A stretch of 64,000 bases of DNA from Clarireedia homoeocarpa (GCA_001465935.1 LNKV01000070.1:62001-126000), one strand, 5' to 3'; positions 1-13,285 are shown, numbered from the stretch's first letter. Numbers and translations are program-made. The notes: generated from the letters alone by a model not told the origin.

Positions 1-3000
1 GCATGTGAAATTCGCCTCGAAAGCAGAGCTATGATGGCGTAAGGAATAGAGGATTCCGGCAAGGAATAGTATATAGTAGTTGAGGACTGCAGAGGCCACG
101 AGTTATGAGTCATGCAGCTTGCAGCTGGTTCAGTAGACAATCCCGTACCAAGTGGTTCATATCGAGATATATCAACACAGCAGTGGTCAGACTCATCTCA
201 GGGAGAGCTTCAATAGATAATGCATTATGGCAATGCAAGAGCCATTCGAGAAGGCAGTATTATCAAACAGCGTACTCTAGTCTCTACATTATCCCGCCAC
301 TACATTCTATCTCGTTCTTCCGCTACTACCCACCGCCCTACGCTCTCTCCGATACGATATACTCTATTCCTAGGTGAACAACTTCTCGCAGCCATTACTT
401 GTAACTATGCACAGTTCTTTTAGGATCCCATGCATAGCTAGTTTGGGTAGTTGTGAACGACTTGACTGAGGCAATATACACTAGCTCATAGTGGTGGTTT
501 GGTTTGGAAAGGCAGGGAGAAGAATAGGGGAAAGATCATATTGTACGTCACGCGCCACATGATTCAGTACCGTACAAGATGCATCGTACTAATCGAGCTT
601 TCGCGATATCCCTATATTCACTGATTTTCAATCAAGAGGAGAGGGAATGATACGGGATGAAAGTGGACGGAAAGAAGCAGATGAATGAACGAATTCATAC
701 ATGCATGGAATAAGAACGAATCGGAGAGATAGTTAGAAATTTTTGTCTGGAGGGGCATTATCAGCATCTATATATGTCCAGGTATGCGAGAAGCATACAT
801 GGGTAGGAGGATGATAAGAGGCAGACAAGGAGAAGCTAGATGATGATTGCTGAGAGCGAACAGCTGTTCGAAAACTAAGGTAGAAGGCCAGGACGGCGCG
901 GAAAAGGGAAGGTATCGAGATTTAAAGAAGGATGGAATGAGAAATAACTTTTTGGGAGAAGGGGAAGTCTGCGGGTGGGTCGTGAAAACTCGTAGTTGCT
1001 TATGGAATCAAGATAGGGGTGAAAAGCGCCGGCTCCGGGTGAGTTCTGGTTGAAGTTTCCCGTGAGGACGTTGATTACGAAAAGGGGCTTGCATATCGTG
1101 ATCACTTGAAAGGCTGATATGACAGAAAAAGGACTCTGCTCATTGAGACGAATAAGGAGATCAAGAGGTAAGAATGATACCTGCCGAAAGGTAGATCCAT
1201 ACTGCGACATAGATTATAGAGAAGGGATAATGCACCTCCAATTGCCCACCGTAACTAGACATCTAGTCTTAGGATGTATATTTTCTCCCTCATCTATGCA
1301 AAAGGCTATCAAGCAGCTCCACTGGTAGGACTAGATTGAAGCATGTAACTCCATAGCGTTTGCGGGACGTACCCGGTGCTTTAAAGCGAATAATTCGCGT
1401 TGAGATCATGCCAATTATGTTGGTCACGGAACAACGGCCAAGTTCCAAAATCATCATGTATTCATACCAATGGAAGATACTGAACACTTTTGACGATGAC
1501 AAGATACGACAACTCAGGAGACAAATTGTCATAAATGACTATAAGCATGACACTTGCCACATCATTGGCCCGGACCATATCAACGTCACGTCGCGCTCAC
1601 CAAGAAACCGTCTGCTAAAGCCGGCGGATCCTTCCAGCCGTCCGTGGGAGTTTTCCCCGGATTTCAAGGATCAAAAATGTAGCTGACTCTGAAACAATTT
1701 TCGCGTCATGCTCGACTCTGTATTTTGGCAAAAACCAGTAACAGGCTCCTGCATGTTCCCATTGACCAAAGACCCTGTAGCATTGGAGATGAACTCAGAC
1801 GGAAATGGTAACTGCTTTCCTATGGTATTCTAATGCAGTAGAAGAAAACGTACGCTATCGATAAGATTGGTAATCAATGAGATCCATGGTGTCTTGCAAG
1901 CCTTCCAAAACTGGCGACGAGCAACGGATATACTGCTTCCCGAGGCTCTAGAGAGAGGTTGTCCATACAAATTCCTTAGATCGGTCGCCATCAGAGACGT
2001 CGTGGTTCTATAGGAAAGGATAAGGTATATCAATGACCGACCAAAGTCGTAATAGAAGTAGAAGCTGGCACCATAAAACTTGCTAGAATCCCTGAACATG
2101 TAAGGGCGGGCGCCTTTCCCAAACATATAAATTGCCCTAATATGGCCATGGTAGATCCATATCGGAAGAAGTGCCCCTGGTCGACGCAATATGGCAGATT
2201 GTCAACCACGCATATCGCATTTGGGAAAATTGCATGATGCGCTATTGCTATTGCATATGCGTATGGAAGATCATTTGGCGCATGCGAGCCAGCCAATTGC
2301 CCTCGCCAAAGGCACACCAAGACGTGTTCCCAACTTCCAGAGGCTGACGGGATGATCAAGGTTACACTCGTTACTTAACAAGGCGTGAAAAAAAAGGGTA
2401 GGGTATTGTTCCCGATAGGTTACAAATAGTGCTGGTAGTAATGGCTGATGTTGTGTATGATAGGCTTCGAGCTCGGAGATTTAAATGAAAGCACTAGCAT
2501 GGGTATTGTACAACGAACGACAAAGCGTGTGCCGCAAAATCCTCTCGGGTCTCAGGAAATTGAGAGGGAGCCAGACCGAAATTCTGGACACATGCACGTG
2601 AGATTGTATCGTAGTATTTCCAGTTACCGTGGCTGCTCCGCTGCGGGATGAAGTAGGAATCTAAGTATTCCTTCCTGCTTCACTAACACGTTGTTTCTAT
2701 CCATGACCTATATCTTATTGCGATGCATAAGTATGGCGAAAGCGATCGTTTCTGACGAGAAGAGGGAAATAGAGGTAAGCTAAATTTCCACAATTCAGAA
2801 TGAACTTCCGGCTTCTATCCATTTGAAGTACGAATTGAGAATTGTGATCAGACCGATCATTGATGGAGGAGCAAAACCTCCTCGAGCCTGATTTTGGCAC
2901 ATGCGATTTGATCAGCATTCTTTGTGCTCTAAGATAAGATAACTTGCTAGGTATCACTTTGCTCAGCGGTCACAACTTATGTGCTGTCTCTGCACCTGCA

Positions 3001-5867
3001 CCTGCTGCACCTACACATGCGCAAATGTTGAATGTGTTAGGTTCTTTGCTATCTATTTTACTCTTAAGTCAAAGTAATCTCAGAGACTTTTGACGCCGCT
3101 GCTATGTGGTGGCTTTAAACTTCCAATATGATAAGTAAGCATGGATGATATGATTGATGGGTGGTGAAAAAAAAGGCGACTGAGATCTACAGGAGGTTTT
3201 GATTTTCAGCATCTAGATTCGATCAGTTAGTCAAAGCAGTTAGTCCTACGAAGTAAATTATGGAAATTTGTTCGCAAATTTTGGTCCAAATAAGATAACG
3301 TGAGGGATCGCCAAGTGTAGGTAAATGGAGAGCGTATGCATTGGAGTGTTGGTTAGTCACTGATTCTTTAACGTGTGTGCGTTGGAGCGACCTGGATATC
3401 ACTGACGTTGGCTTGCTGGGCATGAGTAATGTGCGTACCAAAAGCATGCATTCAGTGCAATGGAGACATCAGCAGTAGCTGTCCTCTCATCTCCACCTTC
3501 TTGAGCTACTCTGATCCAAACAAGGGTCGGATTCCAGAAGAGAGGAGTTGCATCTTCTCACAACATGAGAGCGCACACACCGTTGCCATGCCCTTTGACG
3601 ATCATGTCAACAGTCGCAGGCTAGCAGCACGAACAGGTTGAAAGAGTCTAAAATAGCATTCAGTTAGGCTTTCCTTCTAGAAATCTACAGCCCAAGTAGC
3701 CCTAAAATGAGCGGTCGGTCGGATCGACGTCTGACACATAGGACCCGTAGAAAAGTGGTGGATACGAAATGGAACCAGAATGGGACCATTTCTACGTCTT
3801 CCATGAAACCTTTTCCACTTTTTATTTTATTTTGGAAAGTCTGATGAATCTAATTCGCGGCAGCACTAGAACGCGTCAAACTTATGGATCGGTATCTAGG
3901 AGGACGCATGCTCATCCTCAGCTCTGGGTGAAGATGAATGCGAAAGACCCGGCATCGGATCTATTGATGTGCTCCTCTCTGATGGATAATTGTCGTGGAG
4001 CTTGCGGGGGCCATTGCAATGCATGGAGGTATTACGACGAAAAGGTGATACTTTTTTACATCTGGCTGATGCATGCGTTTGTGTACTGCATATTGTACGA
4101 ATGCAATTCGTGCAAAGTTTCGTTTCGAAGCAAGATATCTCCGGCCTTGCCGGCTCCCTATCAAAAAGGGGTTCCGCGTATTCGCAGACATAGATATCGA
4201 CGAGAATACTGGTTTTCCAGTCAACCCATGTTCTCAGGCCTGCTAGGATCAATACGGTACCACTGACTGGCGAGACTGGCTAGTGAAAGTACACTTTACC
4301 TCGCACGGACATCATCTCATCGTTAATGCCCCTCAAGCGGTTGTTCACCCAAAAAGTCAACTGTCGTCTGAGCTCTGAGACAGACGCCGTCATCGAGACA
4401 AAGTGCTTCAAAATGACTTGGATTTCGGCACACGGGAATGAAGACCTAGATTCTCGGCAAGCCCAGGTCTTCATAGAAGTTTTTTTTTTTGGCTACTGTG
4501 AACACCCGCTTGGCATCGCGCATCCACGAAGATCTACTATGACAAAGGACGAATGGCCTCGGCTTTCGAGTAGAAACACATCCTTTGGTGAATGTCATTG
4601 GCCAGCTAGAAGATGATTCAAACGGGAAAGGTGGAACATGCGCGAGAAGGGGCATTGAAGATACTTTTTGGTGTGAATTTGCGGTATCTTTTTTTTTGGT
4701 TCCGCGAAAGACTCGAGAGGAAGAGAGCCTATCGCTTTCGCATTAGAAAATTCGTACTCGGTGCAAGGAACAGAGCTCGAGGATTGGACAAGCCGGCGTG
4801 GGAGCTATCCTGCTATCCTTCGCTATCCCTGCAGTCGCAATCTTGAATTGCACAGCCTGTTGTAGAACACATTATCTTCACCCCCTGAAGCCCTGCAGCA
4901 CTTTTGTCATTGCACACACCCAAGTCGGTAAGTTTCTGTCGGTCAGTGTTAGTAGAGCTACGGACTTATGTATCTCTTCTACATGGCGCCTCTTTCTGAC
5001 ATGAAGCTCATTCAAATCCTCCAGGGCTGGTTGTGAGCACTGCCCTTGCTCAACTCAAAAAAGGGGGAACTACTACGAGGATGACAATTTATTAATGAGG
5101 TCAAAACGGTCAGACATAACAGTACGTCTGTCGATACATACATGCCAAAATGTTCTTCTACCAAGGCAGGTAAGATATACAGAGTAAGATATACTTCGTA
5201 ATATAATATTGAAGGTAAAACGGGAATATTCCCCCAAGAGGTTAAGATGAACTATATAAGGATCTGACATCGTTAATACTGCCGGTTGGTAATGCGCCCG
5301 TATTCCGAAGTCCTGTGTCGACTGGGATGGAAAGCATGGAAGTTCCTGTACGAGGGTAAGTAAGTTCTCGACGTTCCACTCTTCCCTTTCTTACCTTCGG
5401 GTCGTTCCTATCTATCCCAACCTTTGAGACTGTCTGAGAAGAAAGAGACCCTGATGCGAGTTGTCTTGGTTGCAGGGACAGCTTCTATCGAGTTGGTGCT
5501 TGGAAGTCTTTATTGGCTAGATTTGACTTGTCATCCTTACAAAGTATTTACTTTTTTACGAGAATAGCAAAAGTCCGCGCAAGATGAGTTTTCAAGGGTT
5601 ATGAATGTCCTTTCCCGAAAAGGATTTGCAGAGCCCATTTAGAGACGCATCTTGCTACTGCCTCTGGTGTTTTGATACAAGTAGAACTACGATTTTCCAT
5701 ATTCCCGGCTGCGAATCATACATTCATAGTATTTGATAAGTTGGGGACAGAGGGCGGCTTTGCGAGATTATCGACGACGACGATTCAGATAGAAGCGCTA
5801 CCGGAATATTGGATGGCTGAAATGTCTAGAGAGCCTCTCCAACAATCTCTGTAGAGTACTCGGACTA

Positions 5868-5904
5868 GTACCAGTACCAGTACCAGGACCAGGACCAGGA
5901 CCAG
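5868..5904. repeat. Hexamer tandem repeat
   Basis: Three GTACCA units run directly into three GGACCA units, so the array consists of one hexamer that changed at a single position halfway along. Intergenic. Confidence 0.9.
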
Positions 5905-6002
5905 CAGTACGTATGTAATTAGTAATCTGATATATCAACAAAAGACATCCTAAGTTGCAATGTTTGTTAGAGTTTCCCATCCACCGCTACTATCCGCTCC
6001 TT

Positions 6003-6032
6003 TGACAAGTTGTGACAAGTTGTGACAAGTTG
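6003..6032. repeat. 10-bp tandem repeat, three perfect copies
   Basis: TGACAAGTTG is repeated three times without mismatch. Intergenic, about 1.3 kb upstream of the first gene. Confidence 0.95.
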
Positions 6033-6700
6033 TTTGGATATTCCAAAGACCTTCGCTCCCTTCGCGATTACCTAGACGGGGATAGTCGGAACAAAACAAG
6101 GTGCGAAGAGGGCCATGAAAGTTCATCCTCTTCTATGCTTGGCCGCGATACTGCAGAGCAGCGACCTACCAGCGGCGGAGGACCAGCAACCTCTGACCCG
6201 ACCAACAAAAATAAACCACGGTCCCGGTCGCTTGTACTATGTAATGTAGTAAGCTCGACACGCCTTACTCGGTACAGACAGTTCCATCTGGGCCAACCCG
6301 CTCGCACTTTGCAGAAACAAGCACCACCGGGCCTATGATAACGCTTAATCCCGGGCCTAAACGTGTAAAGAAATGACATGAAAGTCCATTTTTCATACTT
6401 CCGTCCCTCCCCCCTCTTTTAATGAGTCCCGATCAAGCTACGCTCGTCGGAATTCGAATGCGAGAGGCACCAGCACATCTTCTGAATCAATGGGAAGATA
6501 AACAACAGCTGGAAGATAAACACCAGCTGGTCGTGGTCGTGGTCGCGGTAGTAGCAGCAGTAGCAGCAGTAGCACGAAGTAGCACGAAAGTAGACTGTAG
6601 AGGCCACGCAAGAAAAAGGGAAAGACCTTCGAATCGGCTTTTTAAACCTTGGAATTACCTCATTCGTCCTTCCTCATTCTTTCCTGTCAACAACCACTTT

Positions 6701-6780
6701 CCTGCTCTCCCTCTGTCTCCCTCTGACTCCCTCTGCCTCCTCTGTCTCCCTCCCTCCCTCTCTCCCTCTCTCCCTCCTTT
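6701..6780 (+). promoter_or_regulatory. CT-rich promoter tract of the 7352 gene
   Basis: The plus strand is almost entirely C and T here (repeated CTCCCTCTG and CCCTC blocks). Pyrimidine tracts just upstream of transcription starts are common in filamentous fungi. The next start codon on this strand lies about 570 nt downstream, leaving room for a long 5' leader. The assignment as promoter is inference. Confidence 0.4.
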
Positions 6781-7351
6781 CGAAAATTTCCCTCAGATGC
6801 TCCACGACCAGGGTTCTTTCACACTAAGGAATAACGATTGTACCAATATCTACGCTCCCGTAAACTGTTGACCAATCCGACACGTTTTTTTTACCAGCGT
6901 AGCACGCGAGTAGCCTGACCATTCACACATACTTCCGCAGTCGAGCTACAGTAGACGCCTTTTTCTTCCCTCGCACCTCCGCACTTCAACTCACCTCATC
7001 AGCCATCCGACATAATCCACACTCTTTTTTTTTTTGTCTTTGCACATCCCTCACATCCCGTTGCCAAATCCACAAACCTCATCAGCTCGAAAGCCTCCCG
7101 GTCTTACGGCGTCACACTCGTTTTAGCATTCACCTGAGATTTCTTACTCGATTCAAAATTAATTTAGATCTGCTAAGCTTTTGTTTGATAGCGAGACAGG
7201 AGGAAGCACAAGTCGGCAGAAGCAATTATATAAGTCACGATCACTTTGGCGACCAATTTGGAGGCGACTCGGTCTATCGAACGCACGAGGGTTCGGCACA
7301 TTGAGCTGCTCTTATCTCAAACTTGGTCAATAGGCCTTGACTCTGGCCACA

Positions 7352-10006
7352 ATGCCGCCCACTCCTCCCAGGTTGAGAATTCTATCAGGTTTGTCTAAAG
7401 TCTTCACTTTGTCTATCCTCTCTGCATCCTCCACCCTTCTCTTCGCGTCGATTGAGACTCATTGTCCCTCCTTCTCCCTGTTGCTCTTATCTCTCGCTAC
7501 CGCACGAGGGTTCGATGTCTCGGATATCCACAAATTCCCTCGTTCATGTCGATGACACGATGAGTAGCAGGGAGCTAATCAGTGTTTGTGCAGTCGGTGG
7601 AAATGCAGTCTCTGCTTTCCTCTCTTGGCGGCTCCAAGCTACCAACGCTTGCGACGTAACATTAGTATGGAAATCTGGGTTTGACGCCGTATTTCAATAT
7701 GGCATATCGTTTAAGTATGTCAAGACACCGTTCCTCTCAGAGAAACTGTGGAATAACACTAGGGCAGATCCACAACTTTCGGAAATGAGCGATTTAAACC
7801 GCGACATGGTAAGTCTTCCATACCCTGTTATTAGAGCCAGCACTGATAACATTTTCTTTAGTCGTCCGCGCTCCCGAAGAAGCTGCAAATAATAAGGATG
7901 GCCCTTTCGACTATGTTCTACTTTGTGTGAAAGCTCTCCCCGACGTATACGATCTCGCGGCAGTCATCGAATCAGTCGTCACACCGCAGCATACGTGCAT
8001 CTTAGTCAACACTACACATACACTGGGTGTAGAAGCACATCTCGAATCGAGGTTTCCAAGCAACGTCGTATTATCTTTGGTCTCAGGCGCCGAGATAGTC
8101 CAACTTGGGGCGAGCGAGTTCGAACAAAAAGGGTCCACTGAGATATGGGTAGGACCTGCAAATAAGAATCCCTCAATGCCTAGCACAATACAAGGAGATA
8201 TGGCGGATGCCCTAGCAATGACCTTGAGTGGTGGACAGGTCGACTGCCATGTTTCCCCTAACATCAGACAGCAGCAGTACGAAAGGATGATCGGGTACGT
8301 TTTTTAGCTTGACTTGTTGAAAGGCACTGAACTAAATTTTGCGTTTTAGCCCAATCGCATTCCATCCACTAAGTGTGATATTCGATACCCCATCTCACGC
8401 AGCCTTACTAGAGAAAGTCGGAGTGAAATCCATGGTCTCGGAGGTTTTCGATGAGCTAGTCAACATTGCCCAAGCACAAGAATGCACATTCCCAGCTAAT
8501 TTCAAAGAAAAGGTCATGGAAGAGATGACTAAACCTACGGAGACAAACAGTATCATGTACCAAGACTACGCTGCAAAACGCCCCATGGAGGTTGAAACTT
8601 ATCTGGGATCACCTATCAAGCTTGCCCAGAGTGTCGGAATTAAGGTACCGCGCATCGAAACCTTGTATGCAATTCTTCACAACATCAACATCGTAAACCA
8701 GCAGCGAAAGGATGTCGTCTTAACGCCTTCCCCAATGGCACCACCTATGAGACTGTCTTCCGCACCCCCTCCAAGGACTATGATGAATGGCGGCCCACCA
8801 AACGGTGCTGGAAGAGGAAGAGGTCGTGCACCTTCCATGGGCGGCCCTCCACCAGGCATGCGACGTGGCCCACCTCCAATGAACGGCGGACCACCTAACG
8901 GTCACCCCAGAACACCGAATGGATATCCTCCACGAAATCAATCAAGGCGAGGCTCTATGGAGGGCAATGACCTCGAGGAATTCAGTCACCTGGTCTTGTA
9001 TGACGACATACCAGAAGGCGGCGAATCTCCATTCCCTGGAGATGGTGAGCTGACGATACGGGAGCGCGAGCTAATGCTTAAACAACGTGAAATAGCATTG
9101 CGAGAACAGGAGATGCGGATGCGTAAAGGTGGCGGACCACCTGGACCTCGAAGGGGGCCTTCAACCCCATCTGTACGGAACGGAGGCTTTGATGATGATG
9201 ATGATGACGATTACTACATTGATCCCGCAGATGCACCTCCTATTCCATTGATAGACCCTGACAATTTTGACATGATGAGCGTCACATCCAAACGAAATCG
9301 AAAACAAGCGCCAAGCCAACAGCAATTGCGCTCTAATCCAGAGTTTGGAGACGGACCGCCACCTCCTCGACGAGGCGGCGGATTTCTACGCGGCAATATA
9401 CCTAGAAATCGATCAAGCGCGAGAATAATAAGCCAAGTACCTGGCTTACACGACAACCTCATGGACGATCCATTGATGGCTTACACGGACAATCGCTATG
9501 CAAACGTGGATAGAGCACAGTTGGGCATGGATTCAAGGACCAATTCCCTGACATCAGCTAGACTGGATGATTTACAGTATGGTGCCGCGGGTCCGTCAAT
9601 GAATGGACAAGGAGGGCCTTATCCTAGACGTGCAAGTCAATCTCCCGGAAATCCATACAGCCCCCAAGCAGCAAGAGGAAACAGAAGACCATCACCACCA
9701 AACGGTTATATTGGAGGCCCTGCCAACGGTAGACCCTCACCCCCAGCAGGGGGGATGAAACAACCGATGCCACGACATCCGCCAGGGCAAGGAAATATGG
9801 TTGCGCCGCAACAGGTTGAACAATATGCTGGGGTGAGCGCCTTCCATTCATCCAAAGGTCCTATGAACGTACGAAGTCTGACTGGAAGTGCTAGCGCTAG
9901 CGCAGGGAGTGGTGATAGCGGTGCTAGCGCCAACCTTGACTCTGAGCCCTCTGCCAATAGCAGTCAGAGTAGTCTCGGACGACGCCCACCTATCGGGGTG
10001 AGGTAA
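7352..10006 (+). CDS. Ketopantoate reductase-like protein with long disordered tail (Mug72-type)
   Basis: Five exons: 7352-7388, 7594-7714, 7768-7808, 7862-8294, 8350-10006, giving 762 aa. The first intron (205 nt) interrupts the Rossmann start, so ILS in exon 1 joins VGGNAVSAF in exon 2. Exon 3 is a 41-nt mini-exon reading STTFGNERFKPRH. The next exon contains FDYVLLCVKA, the ApbA/PanE NADP-binding core, and exon 5 starts with the helical C-terminal domain (about residues 210-330). The last ~400 residues are low complexity: Pro/Gly/Arg-rich, an acidic Asp run, and a short predicted coiled coil (ELMLKQREIALREQEMRMRK). Fungal proteins of this kind are often labelled meiotically up-regulated 72. 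Real pantoate synthesis is doubtful because classical enzymes lack such a tail and the nucleotide loop is VGGNAV rather than GxGxxG. Confidence 0.85.
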
Positions 10007-11543
10007 TTGAAGATAAAACAGCTAGCAGTTTCGTCGATATTGGTCATATCCCGAAAGTCGGCATCGTGTTCGTCTTGGATGTGAATGCCATACACAGTTT
10101 ACCTAATTCAGCTTCGGATTTCTTCTAATCGATGGTCTTTTCTCTCTCTCCTTCGACTGCATATAAACATTCCGACTTTTCTTTCTCCTCCAATTTAATA
10201 GGTTCTATTACCAGAATACGACTTTTCCTTGTGGAGGGAATAATGAACACTAAATTAGATTTTGGTGGGGTATGAATGAAGGAGCATTGCCTTTTCACGT
10301 CCCGGAAGGAAGATGGACGAGTACATACGCATGCGCTTGCGATCTGAATCGCACACTTTTGTTTTTCCTTTCTGGTAACATTGCATTGGGGATGGCGTCT
10401 TTGATGTCTACTGCATATAATTCCGATTTTCCATCTTTCTCCACTGTTGCATCTGTCGCGAATGAGTGACCGAACAACATTCTTTTCCTTTTTCAATGGA
10501 CAGTGATGGGTGGGGGGACATCAGGGGGATTCTTTAGTATACAACAGATAAAGGCTTTCCTTCGTTTCTTTCCTGGTTTTGACGGGGAGGAGAAGATTCC
10601 GTTCGGCGCTGTGTATCAAACAAATTTTTGGGAGGCTAGGATGAAGGAGGTAGGCAATAAAAACACTGCCAGATGGTGCTTTAAAAAGGACCCAGATGAA
10701 AATGAAGATGATGGCTATGAGATATCTATTTGCTGTTGGTTGTATAGACAGCGTTTCTGAGGGAATGACGGGGCGAGGCTGGTTGAGAAGAGGGGGGAAG
10801 AGAAAGCTTAATGGGAGCCAGAAGAAGCAGAAGAAACAAAATACAGGATTCCCCAGTCAGTCATTTCCGGCAACAAATACGAGAGATAGTTTTGAACACT
10901 TTTTTTTGTGAAGTTCTTGTTGATGTGTATAGTGTTAGTGACTTTAATGAGCGGATAGGATGGGGGGATTTTTGGAAGGGGCTGTGTAGTTTGTTGTTGG
11001 GAACTCTGACTATTGCTGTTTAGCGCAGGACAGATGCTCTGGAGCTCCAAGGTATTGGAATTTGGGAACTTTAGGAGGGCACAAAACACTTAAAACTCAG
11101 GTGGTATCTGGTTTAAGTTAAATGATAGAAGCAAGTGTTAAAACTCAAGAACTAACTACTTATAGAAGTGTGCAAAGCTTTATATGACTTGTGTATACGA
11201 GTATAGATGTAGCATCAAAAGTGCCGCCATTCTCCTCATCTCTACTGTTCGTTCCTGTACTCATATCATAGGCGTGAACTCCCAGCACAAACTGTCCCGA
11301 ACGCGTTATCCGGGCGGACGTGGTTGAAAAGGCGGTGGCAGAATTTCTCACTGCTTCTATCTTTCGGCCATTGCGCTAATCGCATCATCACCTTCAAATC
11401 AGACAATACCATGCACGATACATAGCAAGCACTTTCGCAATAACTTCCCGCTGTTGGATTCACGCTGAAGATTACGATTGAACTATAGTATAGAAGGAGT
11501 TTCAACTGAACGGCGATTGGAGGAGGAATCGAAACTGAGTACA
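10007..11543. other. Intergenic, 3' region of the reductase-like gene and promoter of the next
   Basis: Open frames here (for example 10503-10760) are short, have no motif and overlap open frames on the other strand. I see T-rich and AT-rich stretches consistent with UTRs and nothing else. Confidence 0.5.
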
Positions 11544-12701
11544 ATGCCGAAGGAAAAATCCATTAATCCCGCGCAGGCGGCACGGAAGGCGGAGAAGGCT
11601 AAGGCTATTAAGAAAGGTGTGTTATTCTGTTTAGGTTTCTGTCAATTGGGGTTGGGTTTCGATGTGGTTGGATTGGTGCTGTGCGGCTGTGATGTTGTCT
11701 CTTGTTGGGGTGATTTGATTCATTACAAATGCTCTCATGTCCTGTCTTTCTTGCTCTTCAGATTTATTGTCCGGCAGTTCTTTACTTTCTCCTCCTTCTC
11801 CTTCCCCTCCCGATCGCCTGACTTGCCTCCCCAATCCTTTACTGACGTTCCACCTATAGGCAAAGCAACACTCCAAGCACAAAAAACCGAGCGACTTGCA
11901 AAAAAGAATCCCTTCCATCTACAAAAACAACTCGACGAACTGAAAGCTGTGGAGGAATCCGGTGGCAAGTTGACTGCGCACGAGAAGAAACTTGTGGAAG
12001 GACTAGAAAAGGAACTCAAAGCTGTGAAAAAGGCGAGGGAGGAGAAGGGTGTGGTGGATGAACCTAGAGGGGGCAGAGGAGGGAGAGGAGGGTTTCATGG
12101 AGGAAGAGGTGGTGCAGGGGTTCTGGGCAAGAGGAGAAGAGATGGGGATACAGATGAGAGCGAAAGCGATGAGGTAGATGAAGAAACAAAACGCATCCCG
12201 ATGCCGAGAGATACTCCGCCACCGATACCGAAGGAGGTGTTGGATAAATGGTATGCGAAGAGGAGGGAGAGGTGGCAGAAGCGGAACGCGAATGCGAATG
12301 AGACGCCGTTGGGAGGGAATGATCGGGGAAGTTTTGGTGGGAATGGGAGTGGTTTGGGTAGTGAAAAGGCAAAAGTGGAAGTGGAAGTCAAGACGGTGTA
12401 TGAGGCGAAACCGGTAATAAGGGATTTGAGGAAGGAGGCGACGGCTTTTGTGCCGGCTGTAGTGAGGCAGAAGATGCAGAGGGGGAAGGGAGAGGGAGGT
12501 GGGTTGATGGAGGAGGAGGAGTTGGAGAGGTTGGAGAGGGAGGGGTATGTCAAGGGAATGGGGGGTGCGAGAGGTGGTGAGGGCCAGAGGGAGGTAGAAG
12601 GAGGAAGTAGGGGGATGGAAGGTGGAGAGGGGAAAGAAGTAGGAGTGGGAGTGGGTGAGATGAATGTTGAGATGGAGGAGGTGGAGGATGAGGATGCTTA
12701 G
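11544..12701 (+). CDS. WBP11-type pre-mRNA splicing protein
   Basis: Two exons, 11544-11616 and 11860-12701, giving 304 aa. The N-terminus MPKEKSINPAQAARKAEKAK followed after splicing by a Lys-rich stretch with TERLAKKNPFHLQKQLDELK and GGKLTAHEKKLVEGLEKELK is the WBP11/ELF5 N-terminal domain, found in nuclear splicing factors that bind WW or PQBP1-type proteins. The middle has an RGG-like block (about residues 110-135) and an acidic segment; the C-terminus is Gly/Glu-rich. The 243-nt intron is a multiple of three and has no in-frame stop, so unspliced mRNA would still encode a longer protein. The start at 11544 is preferred over an upstream in-frame codon at 11478 because the family begins with this M-x-K-E-K motif. 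Family assignment is good; precise role is by homology. Confidence 0.8.
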   Translation: MPKEKSINPAQAARKAEKAKAIKKGVLFCLGFCQLGLGFDVVGLVLCGCDVVSCWGDLIHYKCSHVLSFLLFRFIVRQFFTFSSFSFPSRSPDLPPQSFTDVPPIGKATLQAQKTERLAKKNPFHLQKQLDELKAVEESGGKLTAHEKKLVEGLEKELKAVKKAREEKGVVDEPRGGRGGRGGFHGGRGGAGVLGKRRRDGDTDESESDEVDEETKRIPMPRDTPPPIPKEVLDKWYAKRRERWQKRNANANETPLGGNDRGSFGGNGSGLGSEKAKVEVEVKTVYEAKPVIRDLRKEATAFVPAVVRQKMQRGKGEGGGLMEEEELERLEREGYVKGMGGARGGEGQREVEGGSRGMEGGEGKEVGVGVGEMNVEMEEVEDEDA

Positions 12702-13285
12702 ATAGGTGGGTTTGTTTAATGAGTTAATGTATACTGGGGCGGAGGAAATGGAAGGTGATGAGATGAAATTGGTGAGGTAAGGTGAAGAGAGAGAGGGGGA
12801 GAAGAAGGGGGGAGGAAGGATTGGAATTTGATACCCAAGTGTTGAGTTGGAGCTGTATTGTTTACTCACCTATCCATCTATGCACATATAGCATAACGAA
12901 CAGACGTATCTAAATTAAACCAAAGTTAGATTCTTACTCGCTTGTATTCTAGCTTAGTGTATGTAAACTCAGTCCTCGATATCAGAGAAAGTAAAAACAA
13001 AAACCCATCAAGGTTAGATGTAAATGTAAAGTCGGCGTCGCAATAAATATCATCATGAGATTACAAAGATTGATCAAGCTATTATAAAATCAACCATAGG
13101 GTGAGAGGAGGAGATGTTGAAGGGAAGAGGAAGAAGTCCGAAGCAGGAACTAAAGTCGGCAAGGATCCTAATTAGCAGCGGCGTGATTATAGTAATGTCG
13201 GTAAAATTATATCTCGAGTTGTCAGTAAAGAATGATGTATACTATATCGCTGATAGGTACTCTACTTACCACCCAACTAACTACG
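12702..13285. other. Intergenic, 3' UTR and promoter
   Basis: The first 100 bases are purine-rich (GGAGGA-type), continuing the composition of the preceding gene; the remainder is AT-rich. No gene seen. Confidence 0.5.

Larger units (their letters stand above)
1..7351. other. Gene-poor stretch, no supported gene
   Basis: I find no open frame here with recognisable domains or a convincing exon chain. The longest frame (3769-4266 plus, 165 codons) has no motif and competes with an equally open antisense frame. A possible exon/intron pair around 5290-5500 (GTAAGT near 5356, acceptor near 5476) gives only a short nondescript peptide. The stretch does hold two short tandem repeats near 5.9-6.0 kb. 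Its last 600 bases become strongly CT-rich and look like the promoter and 5' leader of the gene starting at 7352. Confidence 0.5.

Noticed and set aside
3769..4266. 165-codon plus-strand frame in the gene-poor left part
   Set aside because: No domain or signal peptide, and a 118-codon antisense frame overlaps. Nothing distinguishes it from chance.
11478..11543. In-frame N-terminal extension of the WBP11-like protein
   Set aside because: The family motif begins at the ATG 11544, and the upstream 22 codons have no similarity to the domain start.
12003..12869. 288-codon minus-strand frame
   Set aside because: It is the antisense shadow of the purine-rich WBP11-like exon, and its Pro/Ser/Leu-rich product is a composition artefact.
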